From GCA-003244245 sp050699875 (GTDB lineage Bacteria; Actinomycetota; Actinomycetes; Mycobacteriales; Pseudonocardiaceae): a stretch of 64,000 nt of DNA. Below, piece by piece: positions 42,678 through 51,188 of the stretch. The notes under the pieces are model-generated. The model saw nothing but the letters and a program-made list of their open reading frames with translations. It ran no database searches and was not told the DNA's origin. Numbering within the stretch: position 1 is the stretch's first letter; every line of letters starts with the position of its first letter. The position numbers and the translations under genes are program-made. Location: the NCBI GenBank assembly GCA_050699875.1, contig JBOHFX010000003.1, positions 61,505 to 125,504 of the forward strand, in the 5' to 3' direction.

Positions 42678-43433
42678 TTACTCGGCTTGGGCGACGGCGA
42701 AGATCCGGCGGAACGGGAACCAGGTCACGCCATCAGCTCCGGCGGGGTAGGCGGCCCTCAGTCGGGGGGCGAGTTCCTGCCGAAACGCCGCCCATTCGGC
42801 CACCGACAGGACCGCGCGGACCGGCTGCAGGGCGGTTCCGGTGATCCATTCCAGCACCGGATCGGTCCCTGTCAACCGGTGCAGGTAGGTGGTCTCCCAA
42901 ACGTCGAGCTCCGCGGCGGCCGGAGCCAGCAGCGCGGCGTACCCGGCGGGTTCGAGCACCGGGCTGGTTCCCCTCAGGTCGAGCAGATCCCGCCAGCGCG
43001 GCTCGGCGGCCAGCCGAGCCGTCTCGGCGTGTGACGGCGCGTTGAAGTTGCCCGGCACCTGTAAGGCCAACCACCCGCCAGGTGACAGTTCACGCATCCA
43101 CTGGCGCAGCAGTCCCCCGTGATCGGGCACCCACTGCAGCACCGCGTTACAGACGATCAGACCGGTACCGGGAGTAGGCGACCAGTGACGGACGTCGCAC
43201 AGCTCGGCGGGGATACCCCGTTCGCGCGCCGCCTGCACCATCTCGGGTGAGCTGTCCAGCGCTACCAGCGCAGCCAGCGGCCACCGCTTGGCCAACAACC
43301 GCGTGAGGGTGCCCGGCCCACAGCCGAGGTCAACCACCAAGGCCGGGTCCCGGGCGCGCACCCTGGCCAGCAGGTCGTGGAAAGGCCGGGCCCGGTGGTC
43401 ACCGAAGGCGAGGTAGGTCTCCGGATCCCACAC
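42678..43433 (-). CDS. tam: Trans-aconitate 2-methyltransferase-like SAM-dependent enzyme
   Basis: A 251-residue class I methyltransferase that would methylate trans-aconitate, a by-product inhibitor of aconitase. SAM motif I is VVDLGCGPGTLTRLLA, preceded by the Tam-type start MWDPETYLAFGDHRARPFHDLL. Then come ALDSSPEMVQAARERG, VCNAVLQWVPDH and LALQVPGNFNAPSH, which are typical of Tam. It is separate from the dnaG pair by a short gap on the same strand. Substrate assignment rests on family resemblance. Confidence 0.88.
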   Translation of the reverse strand: MWDPETYLAFGDHRARPFHDLLARVRARDPALVVDLGCGPGTLTRLLAKRWPLAALVALDSSPEMVQAARERGIPAELCDVRHWSPTPGTGLIVCNAVLQWVPDHGGLLRQWMRELSPGGWLALQVPGNFNAPSHAETARLAAEPRWRDLLDLRGTSPVLEPAGYAALLAPAAAELDVWETTYLHRLTGTDPVLEWITGTALQPVRAVLSVAEWAAFRQELAPRLRAAYPAGADGVTWFPFRRIFAVAQAE

Positions 43434-43467
43434 CGAGCCGCGACCTCCTCACTGTCCGCAATCGAAC

Positions 43468-44010
43468 CTAGCCGGGTGGTGCCGGCCCCGGCAAGCGCGC
43501 CGTGATTTCGCTGGCCACCGCATCCAGCGCGCGAGGCTCAGTGCCGGGATCAGGACGTACCTGCAACACCAAACCGTCCCGGCCGGGAATCCGGCGCTGG
43601 ACGAACCAAGCCCCACCGCCAGGCACTTCGCAGCGCTGGCTGCACCGGATCGAGCTGGTCACCCGCTCGCGCACCATCTCGGGAATCTTGCCGAGGCTGG
43701 CAAGGACGAAACGGCGCGGCGGTAGGTCGGACAGCAGCACGGCCTCGCCCACTGTGCCGGTGCTGACAGCTTCGGTGATCACCAGCGCGCTACCGTCCCA
43801 CACGGCTTTGCTCACCATGTGCCAGCCGACGCGGCGAGCCTGGGCGCCTTCGGGCACCCATAAACCCAGCTGGGTCAGCACCAGATGCCCGCCACTCGCC
43901 AGCTCCCCGGCCGTGACGATCCGCTCGGCGAGCTCCAGCGCGCCGGTGAATCCGGCGGGCAGTTCGGGCACCGCCGCAAAGCCGCGCAACAACCGTCCCC
44001 AAACATTCAC
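43468..44010 (-). CDS. Conserved hypothetical protein coupled to dnaG
   Basis: A 180-residue soluble protein (FAAVPELPAGFTGALELAE near the start, WHMVSKAVWDGSALVITEA in the middle, REGVTSSIRCS-type helix later). It resembles a conserved actinobacterial protein found beside dnaG whose function is unknown. Its ATG overlaps the dnaG stop by four bases, so it is translated together with primase. No membrane segment, signal or catalytic motif is apparent. Confidence 0.75.
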   Translation of the reverse strand: MNVWGRLLRGFAAVPELPAGFTGALELAERIVTAGELASGGHLVLTQLGLWVPEGAQARRVGWHMVSKAVWDGSALVITEAVSTGTVGEAVLLSDLPPRRFVLASLGKIPEMVRERVTSSIRCSQRCEVPGGGAWFVQRRIPGRDGLVLQVRPDPGTEPRALDAVASEITARLPGPAPPG

Positions 44011-45884
44011 TCGTGTGCCCCTACGGCCTGCTCACGAAGCGCCCGGTAGTACTGCTCCAGGGCCACCAGATCACCGAAGAGCCGGTGATAGGAGTCCGCA
44101 TCGTCCAGTGGTGAAATACGTTGCAACCGCGACTTGATCTCGGCGACCTGTTGACCGACGACGGTGGCCTGCAGGCGGGCGAGCAGGCTGCCGATGTAGC
44201 GCGCGTCGTCCTCGGCGCCGCCCTTGGCCCGCAGCGTCTCCACGGCGAGTTCGGTGACCAGTGATCGCTGCGGGCAGTGCGCAGCGACCGCGTGAATCCA
44301 TTCCGGACCGAACAGTCCCGCGGCGCTGCCCCCAGCGGCCAACACCGCCGCGTGCACCTCCGCGTAGGCCGGGTGGGTGAACGCCTCGGCGGGCAGCGTG
44401 TCGTACATCGGACCGGTCATCGCAGGCTCCTGCAGCACCGCCTTGAGTACCTCACGCTGAGCCTGCAGCCGCACATCGTCACGCGGGGGAAGCTCTGTGC
44501 CGTTGTCGGCCGAAGACGTCCTGCGTTTGCGCCCGCCACGACGTCGGGGCTCGTCACCGGCAGTCTCCCGGACCCGCTGGACCACGGTGGTCTCGTCACC
44601 CCAGCCACTCCGGTACGCCAGCAGCGCCGCGTACCGATCACGCAGTGCCCGGTCCTTGATCTGGGCAACGAGCGGCACTGCTCGGCGCAGCGCTTCGACT
44701 TGGCCCTCCGCGGTATCCAGGTCATGCTCAGCGAGCAGGGTTCGGATCGCGAAGGCGAACAACGGCTCGCGGCGGGCTACCAGGTCGCGCACTGCGGCGT
44801 CGCCCTTGGCCTGCCGCAGCTCACAGGGGTCCATGCCGTCCGGTGCGATAGCGATGAAGGTCTGCGCCGCGAAGCGCTGGTCGTCGTCGAATGCCTTGAG
44901 GGCCGCCTTCTGACCGGCCTCGTCACCGTCGAAAACGAAGATCACCTCCCCACGCAGGGCGTCGTCGTCCATCAGCAGCCGGCGCAATGCGGAGATGTGC
45001 TCCGTACCGAACGCCGTACCACAGGAGGCCACCGCAGTGGGCACCTCGGACAGGTGCATCGCCATCACGTCGGTGTAGCCCTCGACCACGACGACCTGAC
45101 GGCGCCGGACGATCTCGCGTTTGGCCAGGTCGAGCCCGAAGAGCACCTGCGACTTTCGATACAGCGGGGTCTCGGCGGTGTTGAGGTACTTCGCCTCGAC
45201 GCGATCATCGTCGAACAATCGCCGGGCACCGAAGCCGACGACGTCACCGCCGAGGTCGCGAATCGGCCACAGCAGCCGGCGGTGCAAACGGTCCATCGGC
45301 CCGCGCTGGCCCTCGCGGGACACTCCCGCCTTGACCAGTTCCTCGACCGAGAATCCGCGACCGAGCAGGTGCTTGGTGAGCTGTTCCCAGCCCGACGGGG
45401 CGAAACCGCAGCCGAAGACGCCCGCCGCCTCCTGGGTGAACCCACGCTGCATGAGGAACTCCCGGGCCGGGCGCGCCTCGGCCGAGCTCAACTGCTCGGC
45501 GTAGAACTCCTGCGCCAGCTTGTTCGCCTCGACGAGCCGGGATCGGGTGCCGCGGTCGCGCTGCACCGAAGAGCCGCCGCCGGTGTAGGTCAGCCGGATT
45601 CCGACCCGATCAGCCAGCCGCTCGACAGCCTCGACGAAGCCGACGTGCTCGATCTTCATGATGAAGTCGACGACGGACCCGCCTTCGGCGCAGCCGAAGC
45701 AGTGGAAGGTGCCATGGCCCGGGCGGACGTTGAACGATGGGGTCTTCTCGTCGTGGAACGGGCACAACCCCTTGAGCGAGTCCGCCCCGGCGCGGCGCAA
45801 GGCGACGTACTCGCCGACCACTTCGTCGATCCGGTTGCGCTCGCGGACCTCCGCGATGTCGGCGTCCCGGATGCGTCCAGCCAC
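44007..45884 (-). CDS. dnaG: DNA primase DnaG
   Basis: Makes RNA primers at the replication fork. It is 625 residues. The N-terminal CHC2 zinc ribbon is LCPFHDEKTPSF ... FHCFGCAEGG (ligands Cys-His-Cys-Cys). The RNA-polymerase/TOPRIM core has VEGYTDVMAMH (catalytic Glu) and FVFDGDEAGQKAA (metal Asp pair). A C-terminal helicase-binding domain follows. The RDADIAEVRERNRIDEVVGEYV start is typical. It is upstream of the coupled hypothetical gene and close to dgt, as in other actinobacteria. Confidence 0.97.
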   Translation of the reverse strand: MAGRIRDADIAEVRERNRIDEVVGEYVALRRAGADSLKGLCPFHDEKTPSFNVRPGHGTFHCFGCAEGGSVVDFIMKIEHVGFVEAVERLADRVGIRLTYTGGGSSVQRDRGTRSRLVEANKLAQEFYAEQLSSAEARPAREFLMQRGFTQEAAGVFGCGFAPSGWEQLTKHLLGRGFSVEELVKAGVSREGQRGPMDRLHRRLLWPIRDLGGDVVGFGARRLFDDDRVEAKYLNTAETPLYRKSQVLFGLDLAKREIVRRRQVVVVEGYTDVMAMHLSEVPTAVASCGTAFGTEHISALRRLLMDDDALRGEVIFVFDGDEAGQKAALKAFDDDQRFAAQTFIAIAPDGMDPCELRQAKGDAAVRDLVARREPLFAFAIRTLLAEHDLDTAEGQVEALRRAVPLVAQIKDRALRDRYAALLAYRSGWGDETTVVQRVRETAGDEPRRRGGRKRRTSSADNGTELPPRDDVRLQAQREVLKAVLQEPAMTGPMYDTLPAEAFTHPAYAEVHAAVLAAGGSAAGLFGPEWIHAVAAHCPQRSLVTELAVETLRAKGGAEDDARYIGSLLARLQATVVGQQVAEIKSRLQRISPLDDADSYHRLFGDLVALEQYYRALREQAVGAHE

Positions 45885-46564
45885 GGCCGTTGAGTCTAGG
45901 GACGGACCGCGTCGCGGGTCCGCAGGGTGGCATCAGCTCATGTATGGCCGCGCGATCTACCGGCGGATAGCCGCCGGAATTTCAAACCTCGGCCGGGTTG
46001 CGTGCGAGCAGCAGGAATTTGTCAAACCTTCACTTGGCAGCCGAACCACTACGCGCATTCGGACATCCAGACATGAATTGGAATCCGCAGCGGCGAACAG
46101 AGTAATCACCTCTGGCGACGCTCAGATTATGGGTGATAACAGAATCGACCCGACTGCCGAATGTCTATCCCTTGTGGGGCTTACCGAACGCTTCGCGTTG
46201 ACTTCCGGACCACTCTTGTTCACCTTCGGGGTGCAGCGTCCCCGCAGTGAAAATGTGTGCGTGCGGGCGATCTTCGGTTGTGATCGTTTTGTGGGGCGTA
46301 CTCGAAAGAAATTGTCGCCGGTCACGCACGTCGCCACGGCAGCACCCCTCACGTGCGGAGGTGACGCCGACAGAAAAGTGACCAGAAGTTTTTGCTTCCG
46401 GCCGCCGGTTCGGCTGGCCATCGGTGAGCAAGGTGTCACCGATAACTGATGCGGGCCGCTGACATGCGTGTCCGCAGAGTGGCCCGCGTGACTTCGCGTT
46501 GCGAAACAGCAGTATTCCGAAGAAGTCGAAGGGCTTCTTACCCTGGAAAGGAGAAAGTGACATC
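45885..46564. other. 680-bp upstream region of the Gly-rich protein gene
   Basis: No gene is supported; frames crossing it lack ribosome sites or run on from dnaG shadow. An 8-bp perfect inverted repeat (ATCGGTGA 46420-46427, TCACCGAT 46436-46443) lies about 120 nt before the Gly-rich gene and may be regulatory. An AAAGGAGAAAG ribosome site ends the region. Its length suggests a long 5' leader, but no known riboswitch pattern was recognised. Confidence 0.45.
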
Positions 46565-46984
46565 GTGCGTAAGACCAGATTTTTGACTTCGCTCGCAGCG
46601 AAGGCCCTGGTGGTCGCTACCGTCGCCGGAGGAGGTCTCCTCATCGGTGGAGTGGCCAACGCCCAGACACCCGGGGGTTCTGAGGACAGCGGCACGGTTG
46701 GCGTTGATGTGGGCGCCTCCGTTGACGTCGACCTGGGTGGCGTGGGTGACTTCGACCTGGGCGGGCTCCTCGGCCCCATTTTGGGCAGCGGCCAGGGCGG
46801 CGGCCAGCAGGGTGGCCTCGGCCTGGGCGGGCTCCTCGGTCCCATCCTGGGCGGTGGCCAGGGCGGCGGCCAGCAGGGTGGCCTCGGCCTGGGCGGACTC
46901 CTCGGCCCCATCCTGGGCGGCGGCCAGGGGGGCCTCGGTCTGGGTGGCACGAGTGGCCCCGGCCTGGGACAGACCGGACCTTGA
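46565..46984 (+). CDS. Secreted Gly-rich tandem-repeat protein
   Basis: A 139-residue exported protein. The signal peptide has a basic start (VRKTR), a hydrophobic core (ALVVATVAGGGLLIGG) and cleavage after VANA. A short acidic/valine stretch precedes nearly three 22-residue repeats of the form GLLGPILGGGQGGGQQGG plus LGLG, with a shortened fourth unit. No enzyme motif is present, so it is likely a surface or wall-associated structural protein. The GTG at 46565 has GGAGAAAG 8 nt before it. A strong hairpin follows. The repeat count may vary between strains. Confidence 0.78.
   Translation: MRKTRFLTSLAAKALVVATVAGGGLLIGGVANAQTPGGSEDSGTVGVDVGASVDVDLGGVGDFDLGGLLGPILGSGQGGGQQGGLGLGGLLGPILGGGQGGGQQGGLGLGGLLGPILGGGQGGLGLGGTSGPGLGQTGP
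46757..46950 (+). repeat. 66-bp tandem repeat array inside the Gly-rich gene
   Basis: Units begin at CTGGGCGG at 46757, 46823 and 46889 (period 66 bp) with a shortened fourth beginning near 46940. The array encodes the 22-residue peptide repeat, and the period in whole codons keeps the frame. Confidence 0.85.
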
Positions 46985-47020
46985 CGGATTGGGCTTCTGG
47001 CCGTCGCTGAGGATCCACGA

Positions 47021-47060
47021 GTGAGCGGGAACCGGTGCACACGCACGGGTTCCCGCTCAC
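47021..47060. terminator. Hairpin after the Gly-rich gene
   Basis: GTGAGCGGGAACC (47021-47033) and GGTTCCCGCTCAC (47048-47060) are perfect complements with a 14-nt loop. They sit between the Gly-rich gene and the sigma factor start. It shares its core with the palindrome at 17196-17236. Confidence 0.65.
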
Positions 47061-47072
47061 CGTGCTTCTAGG

Positions 47073-47993
47073 ATGTCGACAGTGCAAGCCGGAGCCGATG
47101 TCGTCCAGGAGCACCGCGGTCATCTGCTGCGGGTCGCCTACCGGCTCACCGGAACAGTGGCTGATGCCGAAGACGCGGTCCAGGAGGCCTGGCTGCGGCT
47201 GGCCCGACTTTCCGACGCCGACCGGTCGGCGATCCGCGACCCGCGCGGCTGGCTGACTACCGTGGTCGGGCGACTATGCCTGGACCGGCTGCGCTCGGCG
47301 ACCGTGCAGCGCGAACACTACATCGGGCCGTGGCTGCCGGAGCCGCTCGTCACCCAGCTGGAGGGACCGGCGGACCCGCTGGACGAGGTGGTCCGCGACG
47401 ACGGGGTGCGGATGGCCGCGCTGGTTGTGCTGGAGCGGCTGACTCCCGAGCAGCGGGTCGCCTTCGTGCTGCACGACGCGCTGAGCGTGCCCTTCACCGA
47501 GATCGCTGACGTGCTGGGCTGCTCGCTGCCGGCCGCTCGGCAGCACGCCTCCCGGGCGCGGCGCACTGTCACATCGGCCGACCCGCCAGCTCGGGTGGGG
47601 CTGGCCGAACAACGTCGGGTGCTCGACACCTTTCTCACCGCGCTGGCCGGCGGTGACCTCGCCACTCTGGTCAGTGTGCTGCACCCGGATGCCGCGGTGA
47701 TCGGCGACGGCGGCGGCAGGGAGCGCACCGCGCGCCGGCCGGTCCGGGGTGCCGACAAGGTGGCGAGGTTCGTCCTCGGCCTGCAGGAACGCTATGGCCC
47801 TGGGCGGCTCGGTGCCGCGCAGCTGGTGCGGGTCAACGGGGACCTGGGGATGGTCATCCCAGCCTGGTCGGGTGACGCTGAGCACCCGTCGATCGCCGGC
47901 CGGGTGGCCTGCTTCGCGATCCGAGACGGGCAGGTGGCCGCGATCTACGACATCGTCAACCCGGACAAGCTCGGCCGCACCTTCGGCTTGTGA
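47073..47993 (+). CDS. ECF41-type sigma factor (SigJ-like) with SnoaL-like C-terminal domain
   Basis: A 306-residue ECF sigma factor. Region 2 (HRGHLLRVAYRLTGTVADAEDAVQEAWLRL) and region 4 (LTPEQRVAFVLHDALSVPFTEIADVLG) are followed by a SnoaL-like extension. The ECF41 signatures WLPEPL between the sigma regions, DGGGR in the extension and NPDKL at its end are all visible. In this group the fused extension regulates the sigma instead of a separate anti-sigma. The usual partner, a carboxymuconolactone-decarboxylase or oxidoreductase, is not next to it. The ATG at 47073 follows the hairpin closely. Confidence 0.9.
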   Translation: MSTVQAGADVVQEHRGHLLRVAYRLTGTVADAEDAVQEAWLRLARLSDADRSAIRDPRGWLTTVVGRLCLDRLRSATVQREHYIGPWLPEPLVTQLEGPADPLDEVVRDDGVRMAALVVLERLTPEQRVAFVLHDALSVPFTEIADVLGCSLPAARQHASRARRTVTSADPPARVGLAEQRRVLDTFLTALAGGDLATLVSVLHPDAAVIGDGGGRERTARRPVRGADKVARFVLGLQERYGPGRLGAAQLVRVNGDLGMVIPAWSGDAEHPSIAGRVACFAIRDGQVAAIYDIVNPDKLGRTFGL

Positions 47994-48055
47994 GCGGTCG
48001 GGAATTGTCGGTCCCTCCTGGCACGGTTTGGCAGACCGACCCGAAGAGGGGGACC

Positions 48056-48619
48056 ATGACGAGCATGAGCGTCACCGCCAGCACGCCCTTCACGGTCCAT
48101 GACCTGGAAGGGATGCCCGATGACGGCCGCCGCTACGAGCTCATCGACGGGGAGCTCCTAGTGAGCCCGGCGCCCGGTCTACGGCACCAGACCGTCGGCC
48201 TTCGCCTGTACCGGGTGCTCGACGATGCCTGTCCCGACGACCTGTACGTCCTGGCAGCACCGTTCGCCGTGCAAACCGACATCTCCAACGAAGTGCAGCC
48301 TGACGTCCTGGTCGCTCGGTTCGACCAGCTCACCGACAAGAACCTGCCCGCGGCGCCCGTGCTAGCCGTCGAGGTGCTGTCGCGGACCGGCCGGCTGATC
48401 GACCTCAACCTCAAGCGCGCCGCATACCAGCAGATGGGTACGCCCAGTTACTGGATACTTGATCCCGAGGTGCCCGACCTGCTGGTTCTCGAACTTGACG
48501 CCGACGGCCGCTATGAAGAAGTGGCGCGGGTGGTCGGCGACGAGGTATTCGAGGCACGCCAGCCGTTCAAGGTACGAATCGTGCCGATCGAGCTACTTGG
48601 ACGCCTGCGTCCCGGCTGA
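48056..48619 (+). CDS. Uma2-family (DUF820) restriction-like nuclease
   Basis: A 187-residue PD-(D/E)XK-fold protein. YELIDGELLVSPAPGLRHQ is the family opening, followed by EVQPDVLVAR (catalytic Asp), LAVEVLSRTG (catalytic Glu) and a Lys in NLKRAAYQQMGTPSYWILDP. The biological target is unknown; many genomes carry solitary copies. The ATG at 48056 has AGAGGGGG just upstream, while a frame to 47990 overlaps the sigma gene end and is unlikely. Confidence 0.88.
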   Translation: MTSMSVTASTPFTVHDLEGMPDDGRRYELIDGELLVSPAPGLRHQTVGLRLYRVLDDACPDDLYVLAAPFAVQTDISNEVQPDVLVARFDQLTDKNLPAAPVLAVEVLSRTGRLIDLNLKRAAYQQMGTPSYWILDPEVPDLLVLELDADGRYEEVARVVGDEVFEARQPFKVRIVPIELLGRLRPG

Positions 48620-48685
48620 GAGCCGGCGTGTCACACCGCCGGTACGGTCGATTGACGCAGGCACTGACACATGCTTACCGTCATG

Positions 48686-48790
48686 TAATCGACGGAGTGG
48701 GGTAAGCCGGTGTAAACCCGGCACGGTCGCGCCACTGTGAACGAAGCCGTTTCAGGCCTCGTGAGTCAGACACTTCCCCGTCGTGATCAC
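48686..48790 (+). promoter_or_regulatory. Cobalamin riboswitch
   Basis: The conserved core appears in order: GGTAAGCCGGTGTAAACCC, then GGTCGCGCCACTGTGA, then the B12-box-like GTGAGTCAGACAC, closed by a GACGG/CCGTC pairing. It lies directly upstream of cbtB-cbtA, so it should turn the transporter genes down when cobalamin is plentiful. Boundaries are approximate. Confidence 0.85.
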
Positions 48791-48827
48791 CGTCTAGTGG
48801 GTCGCGTCAACCCAGGGAGGTAACGCC

Positions 48828-49034
48828 GTGAGCACGGTCTCCGTTCCCGCGCCGATTCCGATCCGCATTCCGATTCGTGAGATCCTGCCCTGGGCGATCT
48901 TCATGGGCATCCTGGCACTTATTTTGTTGTACTTCGTCGGCGCCGAACAGGGCGCGACGGCGTTCATCTCGGGCCACTACGTGCACGAGTTCGTGCACGA
49001 CGGCCGGCACCTGCTCGGCGTCCCCTGCCACTAA
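48828..49034 (+). CDS. cbtB: Cobalt transporter small subunit CbtB
   Basis: A 68-residue single-membrane-helix protein (WAIFMGILALILLYFVGA). Its C-terminal His-rich signature (GHYVHEFVHDGRHLLGVPCH) is the CbtB hallmark and probably binds cobalt. The GTG at 48828 has a GGGAGG ribosome site. It is the first gene after the cobalamin riboswitch and is followed 17 nt later by cbtA. Confidence 0.93.
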   Translation: MSTVSVPAPIPIRIPIREILPWAIFMGILALILLYFVGAEQGATAFISGHYVHEFVHDGRHLLGVPCH

Positions 49035-49051
49035 CCGCCAGGCACGCGGCC

Positions 49052-49801
49052 ATGATGAGGACGCTGTTGGTGCGCGGCATGCTCTCCGGCCTGGTGGCCG
49101 GGCTGTTCGCCGTCGCATTTGCCTACGTTTTCGGCGAGCCGTCGATCGGTAGTGCGATCGACTTCGAGTCGGTCTCCCACGACCACACCGGGGAGACTGC
49201 AGAGCCGGAATTGGTCAGCCGGGCGGTGCAGAGCACAGTCGGGCTAGGTATCGCCGTCCTGGTCTACGCCATTGCTTTCGGCGGCTTGTTCAGCGTGGCA
49301 TTTGCCATTGCCTATGGACGTGTCGGCCGGCTGTCCGCGCGCGCCACTGCGGCCGCTCTGGCGCTGGGCAGCTACATCGTGGTGTACGTCGTGCCGTTCG
49401 TGAAATACCCTGCCAGCCCGCCAGGGGTCGGCAACCATGACACGATCAGCCAGCGCACCGGGTGGTATCTGGCAATGGTGGTGGCCTCGGTGCTGCTGGC
49501 AATCGCGGCGACCTACCTCGGCCGGCAACTCACGCCTCGCCTAGGCACCTGGAACGCCGCTCTGGCAGCCGGTGCGGCATTCCTGGTCGTCGTGGTTGCC
49601 GTACAGTCGCTGCTTCCTGCCGTCAACGAGGTACCTGATGCCTTCCCCGCGACGGTGCTATGGGACTTCCGGATCGCCGCGCTGGGCACCCAGCTGATCA
49701 TGTGGGGCACCCTCGGTCTGCTATTCGGGGCGTTGGTGGCCCGCCCGACTGCACAACTCACAAACCGCGCAGCGGCACCTGACAAGCTTCGCCGGAGGTG
49801 A
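49052..49801 (+). CDS. cbtA: Cobalt transporter CbtA
   Basis: A 249-residue membrane protein with about five helices. The first begins LVRGMLSGLVAGLFAVAFAYVFGEP, and a loop holds the acidic/His stretch SVSHDHTGETAEPE. The VVYVVPFVKYPASPPGVGNHDT motif typical of CbtA follows. With CbtB it forms a predicted cobalt importer for cobalamin synthesis. Riboswitch control upstream supports that. Confidence 0.92.
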   Translation: MMRTLLVRGMLSGLVAGLFAVAFAYVFGEPSIGSAIDFESVSHDHTGETAEPELVSRAVQSTVGLGIAVLVYAIAFGGLFSVAFAIAYGRVGRLSARATAAALALGSYIVVYVVPFVKYPASPPGVGNHDTISQRTGWYLAMVVASVLLAIAATYLGRQLTPRLGTWNAALAAGAAFLVVVVAVQSLLPAVNEVPDAFPATVLWDFRIAALGTQLIMWGTLGLLFGALVARPTAQLTNRAAAPDKLRRR

Positions 49802-49925
49802 AGTGCACGCACCAGGAGCAGCCCACCTGGGTGGCCACCCGATGCACCACCAGCTCCCGAAGGCTTGCCGGCAATCGCCGCATCGCCTTCTCGTCTCGGT
49901 GCCGCGCAGTTCTGAGATGCCCGGT

Positions 49926-51188
49926 CTAGCCACGTACGGTGGCATGCCAGCGCACCGCCTGGGCGTCGGTCAGAGCCGCCACCTGATCGACGACGACCCG
50001 CAACCGCGCACTGTCGCCAACAGCCTCGTGCCATGCGGGATGCAAAGCCGGATCCAGCGGCTCAGGTGCCCGGTGCACCAGCGCAGCGCACAGCTGCCTC
50101 ACCAGCTCCCGTTCCTCGGCCTGCACGGCCAGCCTGCGAGGGTCGCTCATCACGAACCGCAGGGCCACTGCCTTGAGCAGCGCCACCTCCGCAGCCACCC
50201 GGTCCGGTACCACCAGGTCAGCGCTGTAGCGCCCGAACGGGCCTGGCCCGTGCCTGGCCAGCGTCGCCGACACCACCGCCGAAGCGAACCGCCCCACAAG
50301 CTCGCTGGTGAGCTCCTTCAACGCAACCTGAGCGCGCAATGAGCCGTTGTAGTGGCGCATCGCGTCGAGTACCGGCAGGGCCAGCAGTCCCACCGCGGCG
50401 GTCTCCAAAGCTGCGCTGGGCAGCACGCTGAAGTGCTTGGCAGCCAGCTCGGCGAGCAGCGCCCGCTCCACGGGGTCAGCCAGGGTGTCCAGCGAGATGC
50501 GGCCGGCCAGGATCCCGTCCTCAACGTCGTGCACCGAGTATGCAACGTCGTCGGCCCAGTCCATCACCTGCGATTCAAGGCAGCGCCGTCCCTCAGGCGC
50601 GCCGTCTCGTAGCCAGCCGAACACCGCCGCATCGTCGTCGTAGAAACCGAACTTGGTCGTTACGCCCACCCGGGACCACGGATACTTGACGGTCGCGTCC
50701 AGCGACGCCCTGGTCAGGTTGAGCCCGTAACTGTGCCCGGTCGCGGCATCGAGCACCTTGGGCTCCAGCCGGGTGAGAATCCGCAGCGTCTGTGCGTTGC
50801 CCTCGAACCCACCACAATCCGCGGCCACCTCGTTCAGCGCCTGCTCACCGTTATGTCCGAAGGGAGGGTGGCCGATGTCGTGAGCCAATCCCGCCGTTTC
50901 CACCACATCCGGATCGCACCCGAGCTCAACGGCGATCCCGTGGCCGATCTGGGCGACCTCCAGGGAGTGCGTCAGCCGGGTCCTGGGCACGTCGCCCTCG
51001 CCCGGGCCGACCACCTGGGTCTTACCCGCGAGCCTGCGCAGTGCCGCCGAATGCAGAACCCGTGCGCGGTCCCGGGCAAAGGGGCTGCGACGCTCCGGTT
51101 CCGATCCGGGCAGCGCGGCCCGCTTGGCCGGCTCGGCAAACAGGCGCGCCCGATCATGGTCGGTGTAGGGCCGGCCCACCAGGCTCAC
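49926..51188 (-). CDS. dgt: Deoxyguanosinetriphosphate triphosphohydrolase-like protein
   Basis: An HD-superfamily dNTPase of 420 residues that hydrolyses dNTP to nucleoside and triphosphate. The metal-binding HD motifs are RTRLTHSLEVAQIGHGIA (His), GLAHDIGHPPFGHNGEQAL (His-Asp), and a later SVHDVEDG Asp. The start SLVGRPYTDHDRARLFAEPAKR is common in actinobacterial Dgt. Its start overlaps the YdcF-like gene stop by four bases. Confidence 0.94.
   Translation of the reverse strand: MSLVGRPYTDHDRARLFAEPAKRAALPGSEPERRSPFARDRARVLHSAALRRLAGKTQVVGPGEGDVPRTRLTHSLEVAQIGHGIAVELGCDPDVVETAGLAHDIGHPPFGHNGEQALNEVAADCGGFEGNAQTLRILTRLEPKVLDAATGHSYGLNLTRASLDATVKYPWSRVGVTTKFGFYDDDAAVFGWLRDGAPEGRRCLESQVMDWADDVAYSVHDVEDGILAGRISLDTLADPVERALLAELAAKHFSVLPSAALETAAVGLLALPVLDAMRHYNGSLRAQVALKELTSELVGRFASAVVSATLARHGPGPFGRYSADLVVPDRVAAEVALLKAVALRFVMSDPRRLAVQAEERELVRQLCAALVHRAPEPLDPALHPAWHEAVGDSARLRVVVDQVAALTDAQAVRWHATVRG

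Noticed and set aside
45658..46449. Long plus-strand frame starting inside dnaG
   Set aside because: It begins antisense to primase and continues into non-coding DNA with no start signal or domain.
45885..46564. c-di-AMP (ydaO-type) or other known riboswitch before the Gly-rich gene
   Set aside because: The conserved riboswitch blocks could not be found; only a short inverted repeat is present.
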